Positions 40,380 through 50,306 are shown, numbered from the stretch's first letter. The stretch is DNA of 64,000 nt from Streptomyces cinerochromogenes (GCF_014648635.1 NZ_BMRM01000006.1:186001-250000), one strand, 5' to 3'. Numbers and translations: made by a program. The notes: generated by a model not told the origin, from the letters alone.

Positions 40380-40985
40380 ATGGCTGGACCCCAGCGCCGC
40401 GGAAGCGGTGCCGGTGGCGGCGAGCGGCGGGACCGGAAGGGCCGTGACGGCGGCGCTGCTGCCGCCGAGAAGACCGCGTACGTTGAGCGCGTCGTCGCGA
40501 TCAACCGCGTCGCCAAGGTTGTGAAGGGTGGTCGTCGCTTCAGCTTCACCGCGCTGGTCGTGGTGGGCGACGGTGACGGCACCGTGGGTGTCGGTTACGG
40601 CAAGGCCAAGGAGGTGCCGGCCGCCATCGCCAAGGGTGTTGAGGAGGCCAAGAAGCACTTCTTCAAGGTCCCCCGGATCCAGGGCACCATCCCCCACCCC
40701 ATCCAGGGTGAGAAGGCCGCCGGCGTCGTGCTGCTCAAGCCCGCGTCCCCGGGTACCGGTGTTATCGCCGGTGGTCCGGTGCGTGCCGTGCTCGAGTGCG
40801 CCGGCATCCACGACGTGCTGTCGAAGTCGCTCGGCTCCGACAACGCGATCAACATCGTGCACGCGACCGTGGAGGCCCTGAAGGGCCTGCAGCGTCCCGA
40901 GGAGATCGCGGCCCGCCGTGGTCTGCCCCTCGAGGACGTCGCTCCCGCGGCTCTGCTGCGTGCGCGTGCCGGGGCGGGTGCGTAA
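40380..40985 (+). CDS. rpsE: 30S ribosomal protein S5
   Basis: A 201-aa protein. A Gly/Arg-rich N-terminal extension ([19 protein letters not shown]) is followed by [35 protein letters not shown] and [19 protein letters not shown]. The spectinomycin loop [11 protein letters not shown] is intact. It contributes to decoding fidelity and mRNA entry. Longer than E. coli S5 (167 aa) due to both termini. Confidence 0.98.
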   Translation: MAGPQRRGSGAGGGERRDRKGRDGGAAAAEKTAYVERVVAINRVAKVVKGGRRFSFTALVVVGDGDGTVGVGYGKAKEVPAAIAKGVEEAKKHFFKVPRIQGTIPHPIQGEKAAGVVLLKPASPGTGVIAGGPVRAVLECAGIHDVLSKSLGSDNAINIVHATVEALKGLQRPEEIAARRGLPLEDVAPAALLRARAGAGA

Positions 40986-40987
40986 TC

Positions 40988-41170
40988 ATGGCGCAGCTCA
41001 AGATCACGCAGGTCAAGTCCTACATCGGCAGCAAGCAGAACCACCGTGACACCCTGCGGTCGCTTGGTCTCAAGGGGATCAACACCGTGGTCGTCAAGGA
41101 GGACCGCCCCGAGTTCCGCGGAATGGTGCACACCGTCCGCCACCTCGTGACGGTCGAGGAGGTCGACTGA
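40988..41170 (+). CDS. rpmD: 50S ribosomal protein L30
   Basis: A 60-aa protein ([20 protein letters not shown]) with [19 protein letters not shown] and the histidine-containing [13 protein letters not shown]30 is present in most Streptomyces and absent in some other bacteria. 2 nt after rpsE; GAGGAGG near its 3' end serves rplO. Confidence 0.96.
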   Translation: MAQLKITQVKSYIGSKQNHRDTLRSLGLKGINTVVVKEDRPEFRGMVHTVRHLVTVEEVD

Positions 41171-41172
41171 TC

Positions 41173-41628
41173 ATGGCGGAGCAGAACCCGCTCAAGATCC
41201 ACAACCTCCGTCCCGCCCCGGGCGCCAAGACCGCCAAGACCCGTGTGGGTCGTGGTGAGGCGTCGAAGGGTAAGACGGCCGGTCGTGGTACCAAGGGCAC
41301 CAAGGCCCGCTACCAGGTTCCGGAGCGCTTCGAGGGCGGCCAGATGCCGCTGCACATGCGCCTCCCGAAGCTGAAGGGCTTCAAGAACCCGTTCAAGACC
41401 GAGTACCAGGTCGTGAACCTCGACAAGCTGGCCGCGCTCTACCCGGAGGGTGGCGAGGTCACCGTCGAGTCGCTGGTGGCCAAGGGTGCCGTTCGCAAGA
41501 ACAGCCTCGTCAAGGTCCTCGGCCAGGGCGAGATCTCCGTGGCGCTGCAGGTGACGGTCGACGCCGTCTCCGGCTCCGCCAAGGAGAAGATCACCGCCGC
41601 CGGCGGTACGGTCACCGAGCTCGTCTGA
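41173..41628 (+). CDS. rplO: 50S ribosomal protein L15
   Basis: A 151-aa protein with the basic, glycine-rich N-terminal [19 protein letters not shown] and the conserved [22 protein letters not shown], ending with [17 protein letters not shown]. A late assembly 50S protein. It ends before a strong terminator, so it closes this unit ahead of secY. Confidence 0.98.
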   Translation: MAEQNPLKIHNLRPAPGAKTAKTRVGRGEASKGKTAGRGTKGTKARYQVPERFEGGQMPLHMRLPKLKGFKNPFKTEYQVVNLDKLAALYPEGGEVTVESLVAKGAVRKNSLVKVLGQGEISVALQVTVDAVSGSAKEKITAAGGTVTELV

Positions 41629-41666
41629 GTCCTTCAGGCGACGCGTCGATGACGTAAACGATCCCG

Positions 41667-41699
41667 ACCGGGGATACCTCACAATGAGGTATCCCCGGT
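41667..41699 (+). terminator. Perfect 15-bp terminator between rplO and secY
   Basis: ACCGGGGATACCTCA (41667-41681) pairs perfectly with TGAGGTATCCCCGGT (41685-41699) around a 3-nt loop CAA. The tail TGGTCGTTCC has few T residues. secY must then use its own promoter or read-through; TAAGGT (41730-41735) is a possible -10. Confidence 0.9.
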
Positions 41700-41817
41700 T
41701 GGTCGTTCCTAGGGGGGCAGTGTCGCCGGTAAGGTGGCCTGCACTGTTCTTTTTCGTATTCGTCGAACCTCAGACCGTCACCCTTGACGCAGTTGCGCGG
41801 GGGTCGCAGGAGGCACC

Positions 41818-43131
41818 GTGCTCACCGCGTTCGCCCGGGCGTTCAGGACGCCCGACCTGCGCAAGAAGCTGCTCTTCACGCTGGGCATCATCGTGGTCTA
41901 CCGGGTCGGTACCCACATCCCGATCCCCGGCGTGAACTACAAGGCAGTCCAGACCTGTGTGAACGAGGCGGGGGCCAACCAGGGCCTGTTCGGCCTCGTG
42001 AACATGTTCAGCGGTGGTGCGCTGCTGCAGATCACGGTCTTCGCGCTCGGCATCATGCCGTACATCACGGCCAGCATCATCCTTCAGCTGCTGACCGTGG
42101 TCATCCCGCGCCTGGAAGCCCTGAAGAAGGAGGGCCAGGCCGGCACGGCGAAGATCACGCAGTACACCCGCTACCTCACCGTGGCGCTCGCCATCCTGCA
42201 GGGCACCGGCCTGGTCGCCACCGCCCGCAGCGGCGCCCTCTTCAACGGCTGCTCGGTCGCCACGAGCATCGTCCCGGACCAGGCGATCTTCACCACGATC
42301 ACCATGGTCATCTGCATGACCGCCGGTACGGCCGTCGTCATGTGGCTCGGTGAGCTGGTCACCGACCGCGGCATCGGCAACGGCATGTCGATCCTGATGT
42401 TCATCTCGATCGCCGCGACCTTCCCGTCCGCGCTGTGGGCCATCAAGAAGCAGGGCACGCTGGCCGGCGGCTGGATCGAGTTCGGCACCGTCATCGCGGT
42501 GGGCCTGGTCATGGTCGCGCTCGTCGTCTTCGTCGAGCAGGCCCAGCGGCGCATCCCGGTGCAGTACGCGAAGCGCATGATCGGGCGCCGGTCCTACGGC
42601 GGTACGTCCACGTACATCCCGCTCAAGGTGAACCAGGCGGGTGTGATTCCCGTCATCTTCGCCTCCTCGCTGCTCTACATCCCGGCGCTGATCGCGCAGT
42701 TCGCGGGGGGCAAGTCGGGCTGGAAGACCTGGATCGAGCAGAACCTCACCAAGGGCGACCACCCGATTTACATCGTTTCGTACTTCTTGCTCATCGTGTT
42801 CTTCGCGTTCTTCTACGTAGCCATCTCCTTCAACCCCGAGGAAGTGGCCGACAACATGAAGAAGTATGGTGGCTTCATCCCGGGCATCCGGGCTGGCCGA
42901 CCGACCGCTGAGTACCTGAGCTACGTGCTCAACCGGATCACCTGGCCGGGTTCGCTGTATCTGGGTCTGATCGCTCTCGTACCGACAATGGCGTTGGTGG
43001 GCTTTGGGGCAAGCCAGAACTTCCCCTTCGGCGGGACCAGCATCCTCATCATCGTGGGTGTCGGCCTTGAGACGGTGAAGCAGATCGAGAGCCAGCTCCA
43101 GCAGCGCAATTACGAAGGGTTCCTCCGCTGA
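41818..43131 (+). CDS. secY: Preprotein translocase subunit SecY
   Basis: A 437-aa protein from GTG after CAGGAGGCACC. Ten predicted membrane helices, starting [19 protein letters not shown] and including [26 protein letters not shown], the plug/gate region. The cytoplasmic loops [13 protein letters not shown] and the C-terminal [15 protein letters not shown] match the family. SecY is the protein-conducting pore. Its TGA overlaps the adk ATG (TGATG). Confidence 0.98.
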   Translation: MLTAFARAFRTPDLRKKLLFTLGIIVVYRVGTHIPIPGVNYKAVQTCVNEAGANQGLFGLVNMFSGGALLQITVFALGIMPYITASIILQLLTVVIPRLEALKKEGQAGTAKITQYTRYLTVALAILQGTGLVATARSGALFNGCSVATSIVPDQAIFTTITMVICMTAGTAVVMWLGELVTDRGIGNGMSILMFISIAATFPSALWAIKKQGTLAGGWIEFGTVIAVGLVMVALVVFVEQAQRRIPVQYAKRMIGRRSYGGTSTYIPLKVNQAGVIPVIFASSLLYIPALIAQFAGGKSGWKTWIEQNLTKGDHPIYIVSYFLLIVFFAFFYVAISFNPEEVADNMKKYGGFIPGIRAGRPTAEYLSYVLNRITWPGSLYLGLIALVPTMALVGFGASQNFPFGGTSILIIVGVGLETVKQIESQLQQRNYEGFLR

Positions 43132-43793
43132 TGCGTATCGTCCTCGTCGGGCCGCCGGGTGCCGGTAAGGGAACGCAAGCCGTCCGGCTCGCAGAGAAGC
43201 TGGCCATTCCGCACATCTCCACGGGCGACCTGTTCCGGGCCAACATCAGCCAGCAGACCGAGCTGGGCAAGCTCGCGAAGTCCTACATGGACGCCGGCAA
43301 CCTCGTCCCGGACGAGGTGACGATCGCGATGGCCAAGGACCGCATGGAGCAGCCCGACGCGGAGAACGGCTTCCTGCTGGACGGCTTCCCGCGGAACGTC
43401 TCCCAGGCCCAGGCGCTGGACCAGCTGCTGCAGGACGAGGGCATCGCGCTGGACGCCGTCCTGGACCTGGAGGTCCCGGAGGACGAGGTCGTCAAGCGGA
43501 TCGCCGGCCGGCGCATCTGCCGCAACGACTCCTCCCACGTCTTCCACGTGTCGTACAACGCGCCGAAGCAGGAGGGCGTGTGCGACGTCTGCGGCGGCGA
43601 GCTGTACCAGCGCGACGACGACCGCGAGGAGACCGTCCGCACGCGGCTGGAGGTCTACCACACGCAGACCGAGCCGATCATCGACTACTACAAGGCGCAG
43701 GGCCTGGTCGTGACGATCTCCGCCCTGGGCCCGGTGGCCGAGATCACCGAGCGGGCGCTGGAGGCTCTCAAGCGCGAGAAGGCCGGGAAGTAG
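43131..43793 (+). CDS. adk: Adenylate kinase
   Basis: A 220-aa enzyme that interconverts ATP, AMP and ADP. P-loop [11 protein letters not shown] (7-17), AMP-binding [11 protein letters not shown] and the FPRN segment around 87-90 are present. The long LID domain contains ICRNDSSH and VCDVCGG, so three cysteines rather than four are available for the zinc-type LID. Translation is coupled to secY; map lies 99 nt downstream. Confidence 0.97.
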   Translation: MRIVLVGPPGAGKGTQAVRLAEKLAIPHISTGDLFRANISQQTELGKLAKSYMDAGNLVPDEVTIAMAKDRMEQPDAENGFLLDGFPRNVSQAQALDQLLQDEGIALDAVLDLEVPEDEVVKRIAGRRICRNDSSHVFHVSYNAPKQEGVCDVCGGELYQRDDDREETVRTRLEVYHTQTEPIIDYYKAQGLVVTISALGPVAEITERALEALKREKAGK

Positions 43794-43892
43794 CTCCCAG
43801 GCCCTCCGGCCGCGGTGCCCTGCCGGGCGCCGCGGCCGTACTGTTGTACAGGTACACCCAGTCGACGTGAGTGACGGAGAGCGCAGGCCCCC

Positions 43893-44729
43893 ATGGTGCA
43901 GATCAAGACCCCCGAGCAGATCGCGAAGATGCGGGCGGCGGGCCTGGTCGTAGCCGCCATCCACGCGGCGACGCGAGAGGCCGCGGTGCCGGGCGCCACC
44001 ACGAAGGACCTGGACGAGGTGGCCCGCAAGGTCCTCGCCGAGCACGGTGCGAAGTCGAACTTCCTGGGCTACGGCGGCTTTCCGGCCACCATCTGCACCT
44101 CCGTGAACGACGTGGTCGTGCACGGCATCCCCTCCGACGACGTCGTCCTCAAGGACGGTGACGTCATCTCCATCGACTGCGGCGCGGTCGTCGACGGCTG
44201 GCACGGCGACGCCGCCTACACGGCCTTCGTCGGCTCCGGTCACTCCCCGGAGCTGATCGAGCTGTCCCGGGTGACGGAGGAGTCGATGTGGGCCGGCATC
44301 GCGGCCATGAGGCAGGGCAACCGCCTGGTCGACGTCTCCCGGGCGATCGAGACGTACATCCGCCGCCAGCCCAAGCCCGGCGGCGGTCGCTACGGCATCA
44401 TCGAGGACTACGGCGGCCACGGCATCGGCACCGAGATGCACATGGACCCCCACCTGCTGAACTACGTCGACCGCCGCCGCGGCAAGGGCCCCAAGCTGGT
44501 CCCGGGCTTCTGCCTCGCGATCGAGCCGATGGTCTCCCTGGGCACGCCGAGGACCGAGGTCCTCTCCGACGACTGGACGGTCATCACGACCGACGGCACC
44601 TGGTCCTCCCACTGGGAGCACTCGGTGGCGCTGACCGAGCAGGGGCCCCTGGTGCTCACCGCTCCCGACGGCGGCAAGGCGAAGCTCGCCGAGTACGGCA
44701 TCACGGCGGCGCCGGACCCGCTGGCCTGA
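43893..44729 (+). CDS. map: Methionine aminopeptidase, type I
   Basis: A 278-aa metalloenzyme that removes the initiator methionine from nascent proteins. [20 protein letters not shown] holds the two metal-binding aspartates; [16 protein letters not shown] gives the histidine, and the late IEPMVSLG and [17 protein letters not shown]-like segments give the glutamates. ATG 43893 follows GGAGAG. Typical SecY-Adk-Map order. Confidence 0.97.
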   Translation: MVQIKTPEQIAKMRAAGLVVAAIHAATREAAVPGATTKDLDEVARKVLAEHGAKSNFLGYGGFPATICTSVNDVVVHGIPSDDVVLKDGDVISIDCGAVVDGWHGDAAYTAFVGSGHSPELIELSRVTEESMWAGIAAMRQGNRLVDVSRAIETYIRRQPKPGGGRYGIIEDYGGHGIGTEMHMDPHLLNYVDRRRGKGPKLVPGFCLAIEPMVSLGTPRTEVLSDDWTVITTDGTWSSHWEHSVALTEQGPLVLTAPDGGKAKLAEYGITAAPDPLA

Positions 44730-44734
44730 CCGCG

Positions 44735-44755
44735 TCCCCGCCTTCCGTGCGGGGA
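44735..44755 (+). terminator. Hairpin after map
   Basis: TCCCCGC (44735-44741) pairs with GCGGGGA (44749-44755) over a 7-nt loop, 6 nt after the map stop. No T-run; a weak terminator at best. Confidence 0.5.
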
Positions 44756-44867
44756 TGATCACCGTGCGCGCGGCCGCGGACGCGGCTCGCCCTCCCCGCA
44801 CGACTGCCCGCTGCCGCCGCCACCCCGGGGCGCATAAGGATCACCGGCGTAGGGCAGACTCTCTCGA

Positions 44868-44907
44868 TTCGCCTTTCCGGGTGCGCCGACGTAGACTGAC
44901 TCGTCGG
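44868..44907 (+). promoter_or_regulatory. infA promoter with palindrome around the -10
   Basis: TTCGCC (44868-44873), an 18-nt spacer and TAGACT (44892-44897) resemble an HrdB promoter. CCGACG (44886-44891) and CGTCGG (44902-44907) form a perfect inverted repeat that encloses the -10 hexamer, a position where a repressor or a hairpin at the transcript start could act. A similar GGGCAGACT lies upstream at 44852-44860. Confidence 0.45.
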
Positions 44908-44988
44908 CTCTTGTGCACCCGCATGCCTGCATGCTCACGAACGGTGCACGGCAGAGTCGATCAAGGTAGTCGATTCGAAGGGCGAAGC

Positions 44989-45210
44989 GTGGCCAAGAAG
45001 CAAGGTGCCATCGAGATCGAGGGCACTGTCGTCGAGTCTCTGCCGAACGCCATGTTCAAGGTCGAGCTCCAGAACGGCCACCAGGTCCTGGCACACATCA
45101 GCGGCAAGATGCGTATGCACTACATCCGCATCCTCCCTGACGACCGGGTCGTGGTGGAGCTGTCTCCTTACGACCTGACGCGTGGCCGGATCGTCTACCG
45201 GTACAAGTAG
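44989..45210 (+). CDS. infA: Translation initiation factor IF-1
   Basis: A 73-aa OB-fold protein ([20 protein letters not shown]) with [23 protein letters not shown] and RGRIVYRYK, the standard IF-1 size. GTG 44989 follows GAAGGGCGAAGC; a longer upstream frame from ATG 44755 has no family support and would span the promoter. IF-1 occupies the A site during initiation. rpmJ lies 60 nt downstream. Confidence 0.97.
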   Translation: MAKKQGAIEIEGTVVESLPNAMFKVELQNGHQVLAHISGKMRMHYIRILPDDRVVVELSPYDLTRGRIVYRYK

Positions 45211-45270
45211 ATCTTGCCCGCGCCCCGGGCCCGCCCGGTGCGATGGCACTGACCCGGAGAACCTCACCCC

Positions 45271-45384
45271 ATGAAGGTCAAGCCGAGCGTCAAGAAGATC
45301 TGCGACAAGTGCAGGGTGATCCGCCGTCACGGCCGGGTCATGGTCATCTGCGAGAACCCGCGCCACAAGCAGCGCCAGGGCTGA
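45271..45384 (+). CDS. rpmJ: 50S ribosomal protein L36
   Basis: A 37-aa protein ([20 protein letters not shown]) with zinc ligands Cys11, Cys14, Cys27 and His32, the C+ form. It is too short for many gene finders but its sequence and position between infA and rpsM are unmistakable. GGAGAA precedes ATG 45271. Binds 23S rRNA late in assembly. Confidence 0.96.
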   Translation: MKVKPSVKKICDKCRVIRRHGRVMVICENPRHKQRQG

Positions 45385-45475
45385 CGCACGACCATCACCC
45401 TCTGCATCTCTATCGCAGAGTTTTCGCGCGACGCGAGCTGAATATGTTCATACGCAGAGCCCGAGCCATCCAGCT

Positions 45476-45500
45476 CGACACCCCCGGTTCGGAGGCCGGG
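45476..45500 (+). other. CGACAC-hairpin in the rpsM leader
   Basis: CGACAC (45476-45481) is followed by CCCCGG-TTCGGAGG-CCGGGG, a 6-bp hairpin. The layout (CGACAC, then a C-run opening a short hairpin) recalls the shared rpsL/rpsJ leader element, but the stem sequence differs. It lies in the 193-nt gap between rpmJ and rpsM, which has no gene. Confidence 0.35.
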
Positions 45501-45577
45501 GACCCGGTTCGTACCTAGTACGGCGGCCGGGAGCCGGCTTTGTGGAAGACCTCCGAAGATTCACCAGGAGCCATTGA

Positions 45578-45958
45578 ATGGCACGCGTTTCCGGTGTCGA
45601 CATCCCGCGCGACAAGCGCGTGGAGATCGCCCTCACCTACGTGTTCGGCATCGGCCGGACCCTCTCGAAGGAGACGCTGGCTGCGACCGGCGTCGACCCG
45701 AACACCCGCGTCCGTGACCTGACCGAAGAGCAGCTGGTCGCGATCCGCGAGTACGTCGACAACAACATCAAGACCGAGGGTGACCTCCGTCGCGAGATCC
45801 AGGCCGACATCCGCCGCAAGGTCGAGATCGGTACCTACCAGGGTCTCCGTCACCGTCGCGGTCTGCCCGTCCGCGGTCAGCGCACCAGCACCAACGCCCG
45901 CACCCGCAAGGGCCCGCGTCGCGCCATCGCCGGCAAGAAGAAGCCGGGCAAGAAGTAG
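45578..45958 (+). CDS. rpsM: 30S ribosomal protein S13
   Basis: A 126-aa protein ([20 protein letters not shown]) with [20 protein letters not shown], the helix-two-turn-helix core, and the basic tail [20 protein letters not shown] that touches the P-site tRNA. AGGAG before the start. Heads the alpha operon after the 193-nt gap. Confidence 0.98.
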   Translation: MARVSGVDIPRDKRVEIALTYVFGIGRTLSKETLAATGVDPNTRVRDLTEEQLVAIREYVDNNIKTEGDLRREIQADIRRKVEIGTYQGLRHRRGLPVRGQRTSTNARTRKGPRRAIAGKKKPGKK

Positions 45959-46023
45959 TCCGCAGCGGACACCCTGTCCACGGTCTTCGCTGTAGGACCG
46001 ACCACCTCCATAGGAGTTAGTAG

Positions 46024-46428
46024 ATGCCCCCCAAGGGTCGTCAGGGCGCTGCCAAGAAGGTGCGCCGCAAGGAAAAGAAGAACGTCGCTCACGGCCACGC
46101 GCACATCAAGAGCACGTTCAACAACACGATCGTCTCGATCACGGACCCGTCCGGCAACGTGATCTCCTGGGCCTCCGCCGGCCACGTCGGCTTCAAGGGC
46201 TCCCGGAAGTCCACGCCGTTCGCCGCGCAGATGGCCGCCGAGTCGGCTGCCCGCCGCGCCCAGGAGCACGGCATGCGCAAGGTCGACGTGTTCGTCAAGG
46301 GCCCGGGCTCCGGTCGTGAGACCGCGATCCGCTCCCTGCAGGCCACGGGCCTCGAGGTCGGCTCCATCCAGGACGTCACCCCGACCCCGCACAACGGCTG
46401 CCGCCCGCCGAAGCGTCGTCGCGTCTGA
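46024..46428 (+). CDS. rpsK: 30S ribosomal protein S11
   Basis: A 134-aa protein ([20 protein letters not shown]) with [21 protein letters not shown]-type core (here [18 protein letters not shown]), [23 protein letters not shown] and the C-terminal [15 protein letters not shown]. Platform protein near the mRNA exit. AGGAG before ATG 46024. The usual alpha-operon rpsD is not between rpsK and rpoA; Streptomyces keep it elsewhere. Confidence 0.98.
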   Translation: MPPKGRQGAAKKVRRKEKKNVAHGHAHIKSTFNNTIVSITDPSGNVISWASAGHVGFKGSRKSTPFAAQMAAESAARRAQEHGMRKVDVFVKGPGSGRETAIRSLQATGLEVGSIQDVTPTPHNGCRPPKRRRV

Positions 46429-46451
46429 CGCCTCCCAAGGTCGCTGGGTGC

Positions 46452-46483
46452 GGGCGGTACGGCTCTTTCGGGCCGTACCGCCC
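46452..46483 (+). terminator. Strong hairpin between rpsK and rpoA
   Basis: GGGCGGTACGGC (46452-46463) pairs perfectly with GCCGTACCGCCC (46472-46483) around TCTTTCGG. It lacks a T-run. It may reduce read-through from rpsMK, with rpoA partly served by a promoter in 46484-46560. Confidence 0.7.
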
Positions 46484-46573
46484 GTACCCTTGCAGTACCC
46501 GCGCTTTTCCCGGGCGCGGTTTCCGTCGGACGTCAAATAGCGGGCGTCCACGAAAGAAGGATCTGATCCACCC

Positions 46574-47596
46574 ATGCTGATCGCTCAGCGTCCCTCGTTG
46601 ACCGAAGAGGTCGTCGACGAGTTCCGCTCCCGGTTCGTGATCGAGCCGCTGGAGCCGGGCTTCGGCTACACCCTCGGCAACTCCCTCCGCCGTACCCTCC
46701 TCTCCTCGATCCCCGGCGCTGCTGTCACCAGCATCCGGATCGACGGCGTGCTGCACGAGTTCACCACCGTGCCGGGCGTCAAGGAGGACGTCACCGACCT
46801 GATCCTCAACATCAAGCAGCTGGTCGTCTCCTCGGAGCACGACGAGCCGGTCGTGATGTACCTGCGCAAGCAGGGCCCGGGTCTGGTCACCGCCGCCGAC
46901 ATCGCGCCCCCGGCCGGTGTCGAGGTGCACAACCCCGACCTCGTCCTCGCCACGCTCAACGGCAAGGGCAAGCTGGAGATGGAGCTGACCGTCGAGCGCG
47001 GTCGCGGTTACGTCTCCGCCGTGCAGAACAAGCAGGTGGGCCAGGAGATCGGGCGTATCCCGGTCGACTCGATCTACTCGCCGGTTCTGAAGGTCACGTA
47101 CAAGGTCGAGGCCACGCGTGTCGAGCAGCGCACCGACTTCGACAAGCTGATCGTCGACGTCGAGACCAAGCAGGCGATGCGTCCGCGTGACGCCATGGCC
47201 TCCGCGGGCAAGACGCTGGTCGAGCTGTTCGGTCTCGCCCGCGAGCTGAACATCGACGCCGAGGGCATCGACATGGGCCCGTCCCCGACGGACGCCGCCC
47301 TGGCCGCCGACCTCGCGCTGCCGATCGAGGAGCTGGAACTCACCGTCCGCTCCTACAACTGCCTCAAGCGTGAGGGCATCCACTCCGTGGGTGAACTGGT
47401 CGCGCGCTCCGAGGCCGACCTGCTGGACATCCGCAACTTCGGTGCGAAGTCCATCGACGAGGTCAAGGCGAAGCTGGCCGGCATGGGCCTGGCCCTCAAG
47501 GACAGCCCGCCCGGATTCGACCCGACCGCCGCCGCGGACGCGTTCGGTGCCGATGACGATGCTGACGCCGGTTTCGTGGAGACCGAGCAGTACTGA
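46574..47596 (+). CDS. rpoA: DNA-directed RNA polymerase subunit alpha
   Basis: A 340-aa protein. The N-terminal dimerisation domain has [29 protein letters not shown] (in parts) and the C-terminal domain (from about 250) has [22 protein letters not shown] and [19 protein letters not shown], which bind UP elements and activators. A short acidic tail follows. It organises RNA polymerase assembly. ATG 46574; GAAGGA lies upstream at a long spacing. Confidence 0.99.
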   Translation: MLIAQRPSLTEEVVDEFRSRFVIEPLEPGFGYTLGNSLRRTLLSSIPGAAVTSIRIDGVLHEFTTVPGVKEDVTDLILNIKQLVVSSEHDEPVVMYLRKQGPGLVTAADIAPPAGVEVHNPDLVLATLNGKGKLEMELTVERGRGYVSAVQNKQVGQEIGRIPVDSIYSPVLKVTYKVEATRVEQRTDFDKLIVDVETKQAMRPRDAMASAGKTLVELFGLARELNIDAEGIDMGPSPTDAALAADLALPIEELELTVRSYNCLKREGIHSVGELVARSEADLLDIRNFGAKSIDEVKAKLAGMGLALKDSPPGFDPTAAADAFGADDDADAGFVETEQY

Positions 47597-47638
47597 GTGC
47601 TCCGCGGGGAGGCCGTACTGCGTCTGCGGACCGGTCGT

Positions 47639-47665
47639 GGCCGGTCGCGCAGTTCCCCGCGCCCC
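47639..47665 (+). repeat. Dispersed intergenic repeat, single copy
   Basis: A 27-nt stretch with core GGTCGCGCAGTTCCCCGCGC matches, in reverse orientation, the two copies near 59701 and 59831 (26 of 27 positions against the second). Closely similar sequences are frequent between Streptomyces genes, to my recollection. Located between rpoA and rplQ. Confidence 0.75.
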
Positions 47666-47667
47666 TT

Positions 47668-47689
47668 CCAGGCCCCTTCGGGGGCCTGG
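47668..47689 (+). terminator. UUCG-capped hairpin between rpoA and rplQ
   Basis: CCAGGCCCC (47668-47676) pairs with GGGGCCTGG (47681-47689) around a TTCG loop, a very stable stem. It is attached to the dispersed repeat and could terminate or stabilise rpoA mRNA. Confidence 0.6.
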
Positions 47690-47768
47690 ATCTCCGACGG
47701 GCAACCGCTCGCTCGGATACTGACTCCGGTACCTGATACGGCCGGGGCAGACACACAGGAGAAGAACC

Positions 47769-48263
47769 ATGCCGAAGCCCACCAAGGGTGCCCGTCTGGG
47801 CGGCAGTGCCGCGCACGAGAAGCTGCTCCTCGCGAACCTGGCGAAGAGCCTCTTCGAGCACGGCCGCATCACCACCACCGAGGCGAAGGCCCGCCGCCTG
47901 CGCCCGTACGCCGAGCGTCTGATCACCAAGGCGAAGAAGGGCGACCTTCACAACCGCCGTCAGGTGCTCCAGGTCATCACGGACAAGAGCATCGTCCACA
48001 CGCTCTTCACCGAGATCGGCCCGCGCTACGAGAACCGTCCCGGTGGCTACACCCGCATCACCAAGATCGGTAACCGCCGTGGCGACAACGCGCCCATGGC
48101 CGTCATCGAGCTGGTCGAGGCGCTGACGGTGCAGCAGAACGCCGTGGGTGAGGCCGAGGCCGCCACCAAGCGTGCGGTCAAGGAGGCCGACGAGGCCAAG
48201 GCTGCCGAGACCACCGAGGCCCCGGCCGAGGAGGCCGCTGCCGAGGAGTCGAAGGACGCCTGA
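47769..48263 (+). CDS. rplQ: 50S ribosomal protein L17
   Basis: A 164-aa protein with [47 protein letters not shown] and [12 protein letters not shown]. From about residue 120 a Glu/Ala-rich tail is added relative to E. coli (127 aa). At the tunnel exit. AGGAG precedes ATG 47769. It ends before a strong terminator. Confidence 0.98.
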   Translation: MPKPTKGARLGGSAAHEKLLLANLAKSLFEHGRITTTEAKARRLRPYAERLITKAKKGDLHNRRQVLQVITDKSIVHTLFTEIGPRYENRPGGYTRITKIGNRRGDNAPMAVIELVEALTVQQNAVGEAEAATKRAVKEADEAKAAETTEAPAEEAAAEESKDA

Positions 48264-48277
48264 GGCTCCGCCTGACG

Positions 48278-48324
48278 CGGGAAGCGGGTCCGCCCTTCGG
48301 GGCGGGCCCGCTTTCCCGTTTTTC
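48278..48324 (+). terminator. Intrinsic terminator after rplQ
   Basis: CGGGAAGCGGGTCCGCCC (48278-48295) pairs with GGGCGGGCCCGCTTTCCCG (48300-48318, G-U included) around TTCG, followed by TTTTTC. A textbook terminator ending the alpha operon. Confidence 0.92.
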
Positions 48325-48353
48325 ACGGGGCGCGGCCCTGAGAGGATTCCCAC

Positions 48354-49217
48354 GTGAGTGACGAAGTACAGCCCGGTCACGTCCGGCTCCGGCTCGACCT
48401 CTCCTATGACGGCACCGCCTTCCACGGCTGGGCCAAGCAGGCCGGCGGGAAGCGGACCGTGCAGGGGGAGATCGAGGACGCCCTGCGGACGGTGACGCGG
48501 TCGCGGGAGACGTACGAGCTGACGGTCGCCGGCCGCACCGACGCCGGGGTGCACGCCCGGGGGCAGGTGGCGCACGTCGACCTGCCGGAGAGCGTGTGGC
48601 GCGAGCACCACGAGAAGCTGCTCAAGCGGCTCGCCGGCCGGCTGCCGAGGGACGTCCGGGTGTGGGCGCTGCGGGAGGCGCCGAGCGGATTCAACGCCCG
48701 GTTCTCGGCGGTCTGGCGGCGGTACGCGTACCGGGTCACCGACAACCCGGGCGGGGTGGACCCGCTGCTGCGGGGTCACGTCCTGTGGCACGACTGGCCG
48801 CTCGACGTGGACGCGATGAACGAGGCCGCCCGGGCGCTGCTCGGCGAGCACGACTTCGCGGCCTACTGCAAGAAGCGGGAGGGGGCGACCACGATCCGCA
48901 CCCTCCAGGAGCTGAGCCTGGTCCGCGGTGACGACGGGATCATCACCGCGACCGTGCGGGCCGACGCCTTCTGCCACAACATGGTGCGCTCGCTGATCGG
49001 CGCGCTGCTGTTCGTCGGCGACGGGCACCGCGGGCCGGACTGGCCCGGGAAGGTGCTGGCCGCGGGCGTGCGGGACTCCGCCGTGCATGTCGTACGACCG
49101 CACGGGCTGACCCTGGAGGAGGTCGGTTACCCGGCCGACGAACTGCTCGCGGCGCGGAACAAGGAGGCGCGCAACAAGCGCTCGCTTCCCCGCGCCGCCG
49201 GCTGCGCGACCTGTTAG
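48354..49217 (+). CDS. truA: tRNA pseudouridine synthase A
   Basis: A 287-aa enzyme that makes pseudouridine at positions 38-40 of tRNA anticodon stems. The catalytic Asp63 lies in [31 protein letters not shown] and [17 protein letters not shown] are further signatures. GTG 48354 follows GAGAGGATTCCCAC. Placed right after rplQ as in many bacteria. Confidence 0.96.
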   Translation: MSDEVQPGHVRLRLDLSYDGTAFHGWAKQAGGKRTVQGEIEDALRTVTRSRETYELTVAGRTDAGVHARGQVAHVDLPESVWREHHEKLLKRLAGRLPRDVRVWALREAPSGFNARFSAVWRRYAYRVTDNPGGVDPLLRGHVLWHDWPLDVDAMNEAARALLGEHDFAAYCKKREGATTIRTLQELSLVRGDDGIITATVRADAFCHNMVRSLIGALLFVGDGHRGPDWPGKVLAAGVRDSAVHVVRPHGLTLEEVGYPADELLAARNKEARNKRSLPRAAGCATC

Positions 49218-49228
49218 CTACCGCTTGG

Positions 49229-50104
49229 CTACTGCTCCGCCGCGGCCGAGGCCTGGGCCTGGCCGCGGCGGTGGATCTGGTTCGCGGTGAACTGGGCCAG
49301 GTCGTTGCCGGTGCGGAAGACCTTGGTGTCCTTGTTGGTGACGTTCTTGCCGCTGGTGAAGCCGGAGATCGTGAAGTAGGCGTAGCGGCCGTAGGAGTTC
49401 CGCGTCGAGCGGCAGAAAGCGCCGTCGCAGAACGGCTTGACGCCCTTGCCGAACAGCGAGCGCACGATGCTGCGGTCGTCGGTCTGGGCCTTGGCCTTCG
49501 TGGCCTGCGCCGCGGTGTCGAAGACGGCGACACCGACGGTGGCCGCGACGTCGCCGTTGGTGTAGGTGACCCGCATCAGGCGGGTGCAGCCGTTGGCGGT
49601 GAGGATCTTCGGCAGGGTGCCGCCGGCGACGGTGGCGCAGCTCTCGGTGTCGGCCGTCGGGCCCTTCTCGTACACCGTGCCGTCCATGGTCAGCCGCGTG
49701 CCCGGGAACAGGGTGGCGGGGCTGAGCGGCGCGGTGTCCTTCTTGGCGCTGGAGATGAAGTCCTTCGGGTCCAGCGGCGGTGGTGCGCTGGTGGGCGCGA
49801 AGGACGGCGTGGCGGTGCCGGAGCCGGGGATGGAGGCGCTGGCGGGCAGATTGCTCGGGCCGGCCTCCGGATCGCCTCCGTTCGCGGAGACGACGGCCAT
49901 GGCGACCGCCGTGCCTATCGCGACCGTGGCGAGGGCGCCGCCGGCTATGAACAGCAGCTTGCGGCGCTTGTTCCGTGTCTCGGAGGCCTCGGCGAGCGCG
50001 GCCCAGTCCGGGCTCCCGTCGTCGGCTCCGCTGTTCCACGGCTGCTGGGAATGCGGTTTCCAGGGATCCCACTGAGACTGGGGTCCCCCCTGCCCGTAAC
50101 TCAT
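49229..50104 (-). CDS. Conserved membrane-anchored protein of unknown function
   Basis: A 291-aa protein. A Gln/Pro/Ser-rich cytoplasmic N-terminus (MSYGQGGPQSQWDPWKPHSQ) and a basic NKRRK segment precede one membrane helix (LLFIAGGALATVAIGTAVAMAVV). A Ser/Pro-rich linker and an extracytoplasmic domain follow, with CATVAGGTLPKILTANGCTRLMRVTYTNGD and PFCDGAFCRSTRNSYGRYAYFTI segments that could form two disulfides. ATG 50104 is preferred; ATG 50113 adds three residues. It is convergent with truA and divergent from rplM. Streptomyces-specific by gene order; no recognised enzyme motif. Confidence 0.8.
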   Translation of the reverse strand: MSYGQGGPQSQWDPWKPHSQQPWNSGADDGSPDWAALAEASETRNKRRKLLFIAGGALATVAIGTAVAMAVVSANGGDPEAGPSNLPASASIPGSGTATPSFAPTSAPPPLDPKDFISSAKKDTAPLSPATLFPGTRLTMDGTVYEKGPTADTESCATVAGGTLPKILTANGCTRLMRVTYTNGDVAATVGVAVFDTAAQATKAKAQTDDRSIVRSLFGKGVKPFCDGAFCRSTRNSYGRYAYFTISGFTSGKNVTNKDTKVFRTGNDLAQFTANQIHRRGQAQASAAAEQ

Positions 50105-50163
50105 GGGGCGCATCTTAGACGGGGGCCTGGTGATGCGGGGCCCGCCCGGCGGCCCGCCCCGTT

Positions 50164-50193
50164 TTGACCCACCCGGGGGCCGCCCGGTAACCT
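50164..50193 (+). promoter_or_regulatory. rplM-rpsI promoter
   Basis: TTGACC (50164-50169), an 18-nt spacer and TAACCT (50188-50193) match the HrdB consensus well, predicting a start near 50200 and a leader of about 170 nt. Confidence 0.6.
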
Positions 50194-50269
50194 ACTTCTT
50201 CGTTGTGTATTGGCTTGCTCATTCTCACGGGACGGGCCCTTACACCGGTCCACCGGGCCGATGACCAGC

Positions 50270-50306
50270 GACCCCACGCACGCGGTATGCGTCGCCGCCG
50301 TGGGTC
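50270..50306 (+). promoter_or_regulatory. Hairpin in the rplM leader
   Basis: GACCCCACG (50270-50278) pairs with CGTGGGTC (50299-50306) with one bulged C, capping a 20-nt GC-rich loop. It lies about 70 nt before rplM. A leader feedback element is possible; I do not recognise its family. Confidence 0.4.

Noticed and set aside
43131-49217. Missing rpsD in the alpha operon as a possible deletion
   Set aside because: Streptomyces normally carry rpsD elsewhere, so its absence between rpsK and rpoA is expected.
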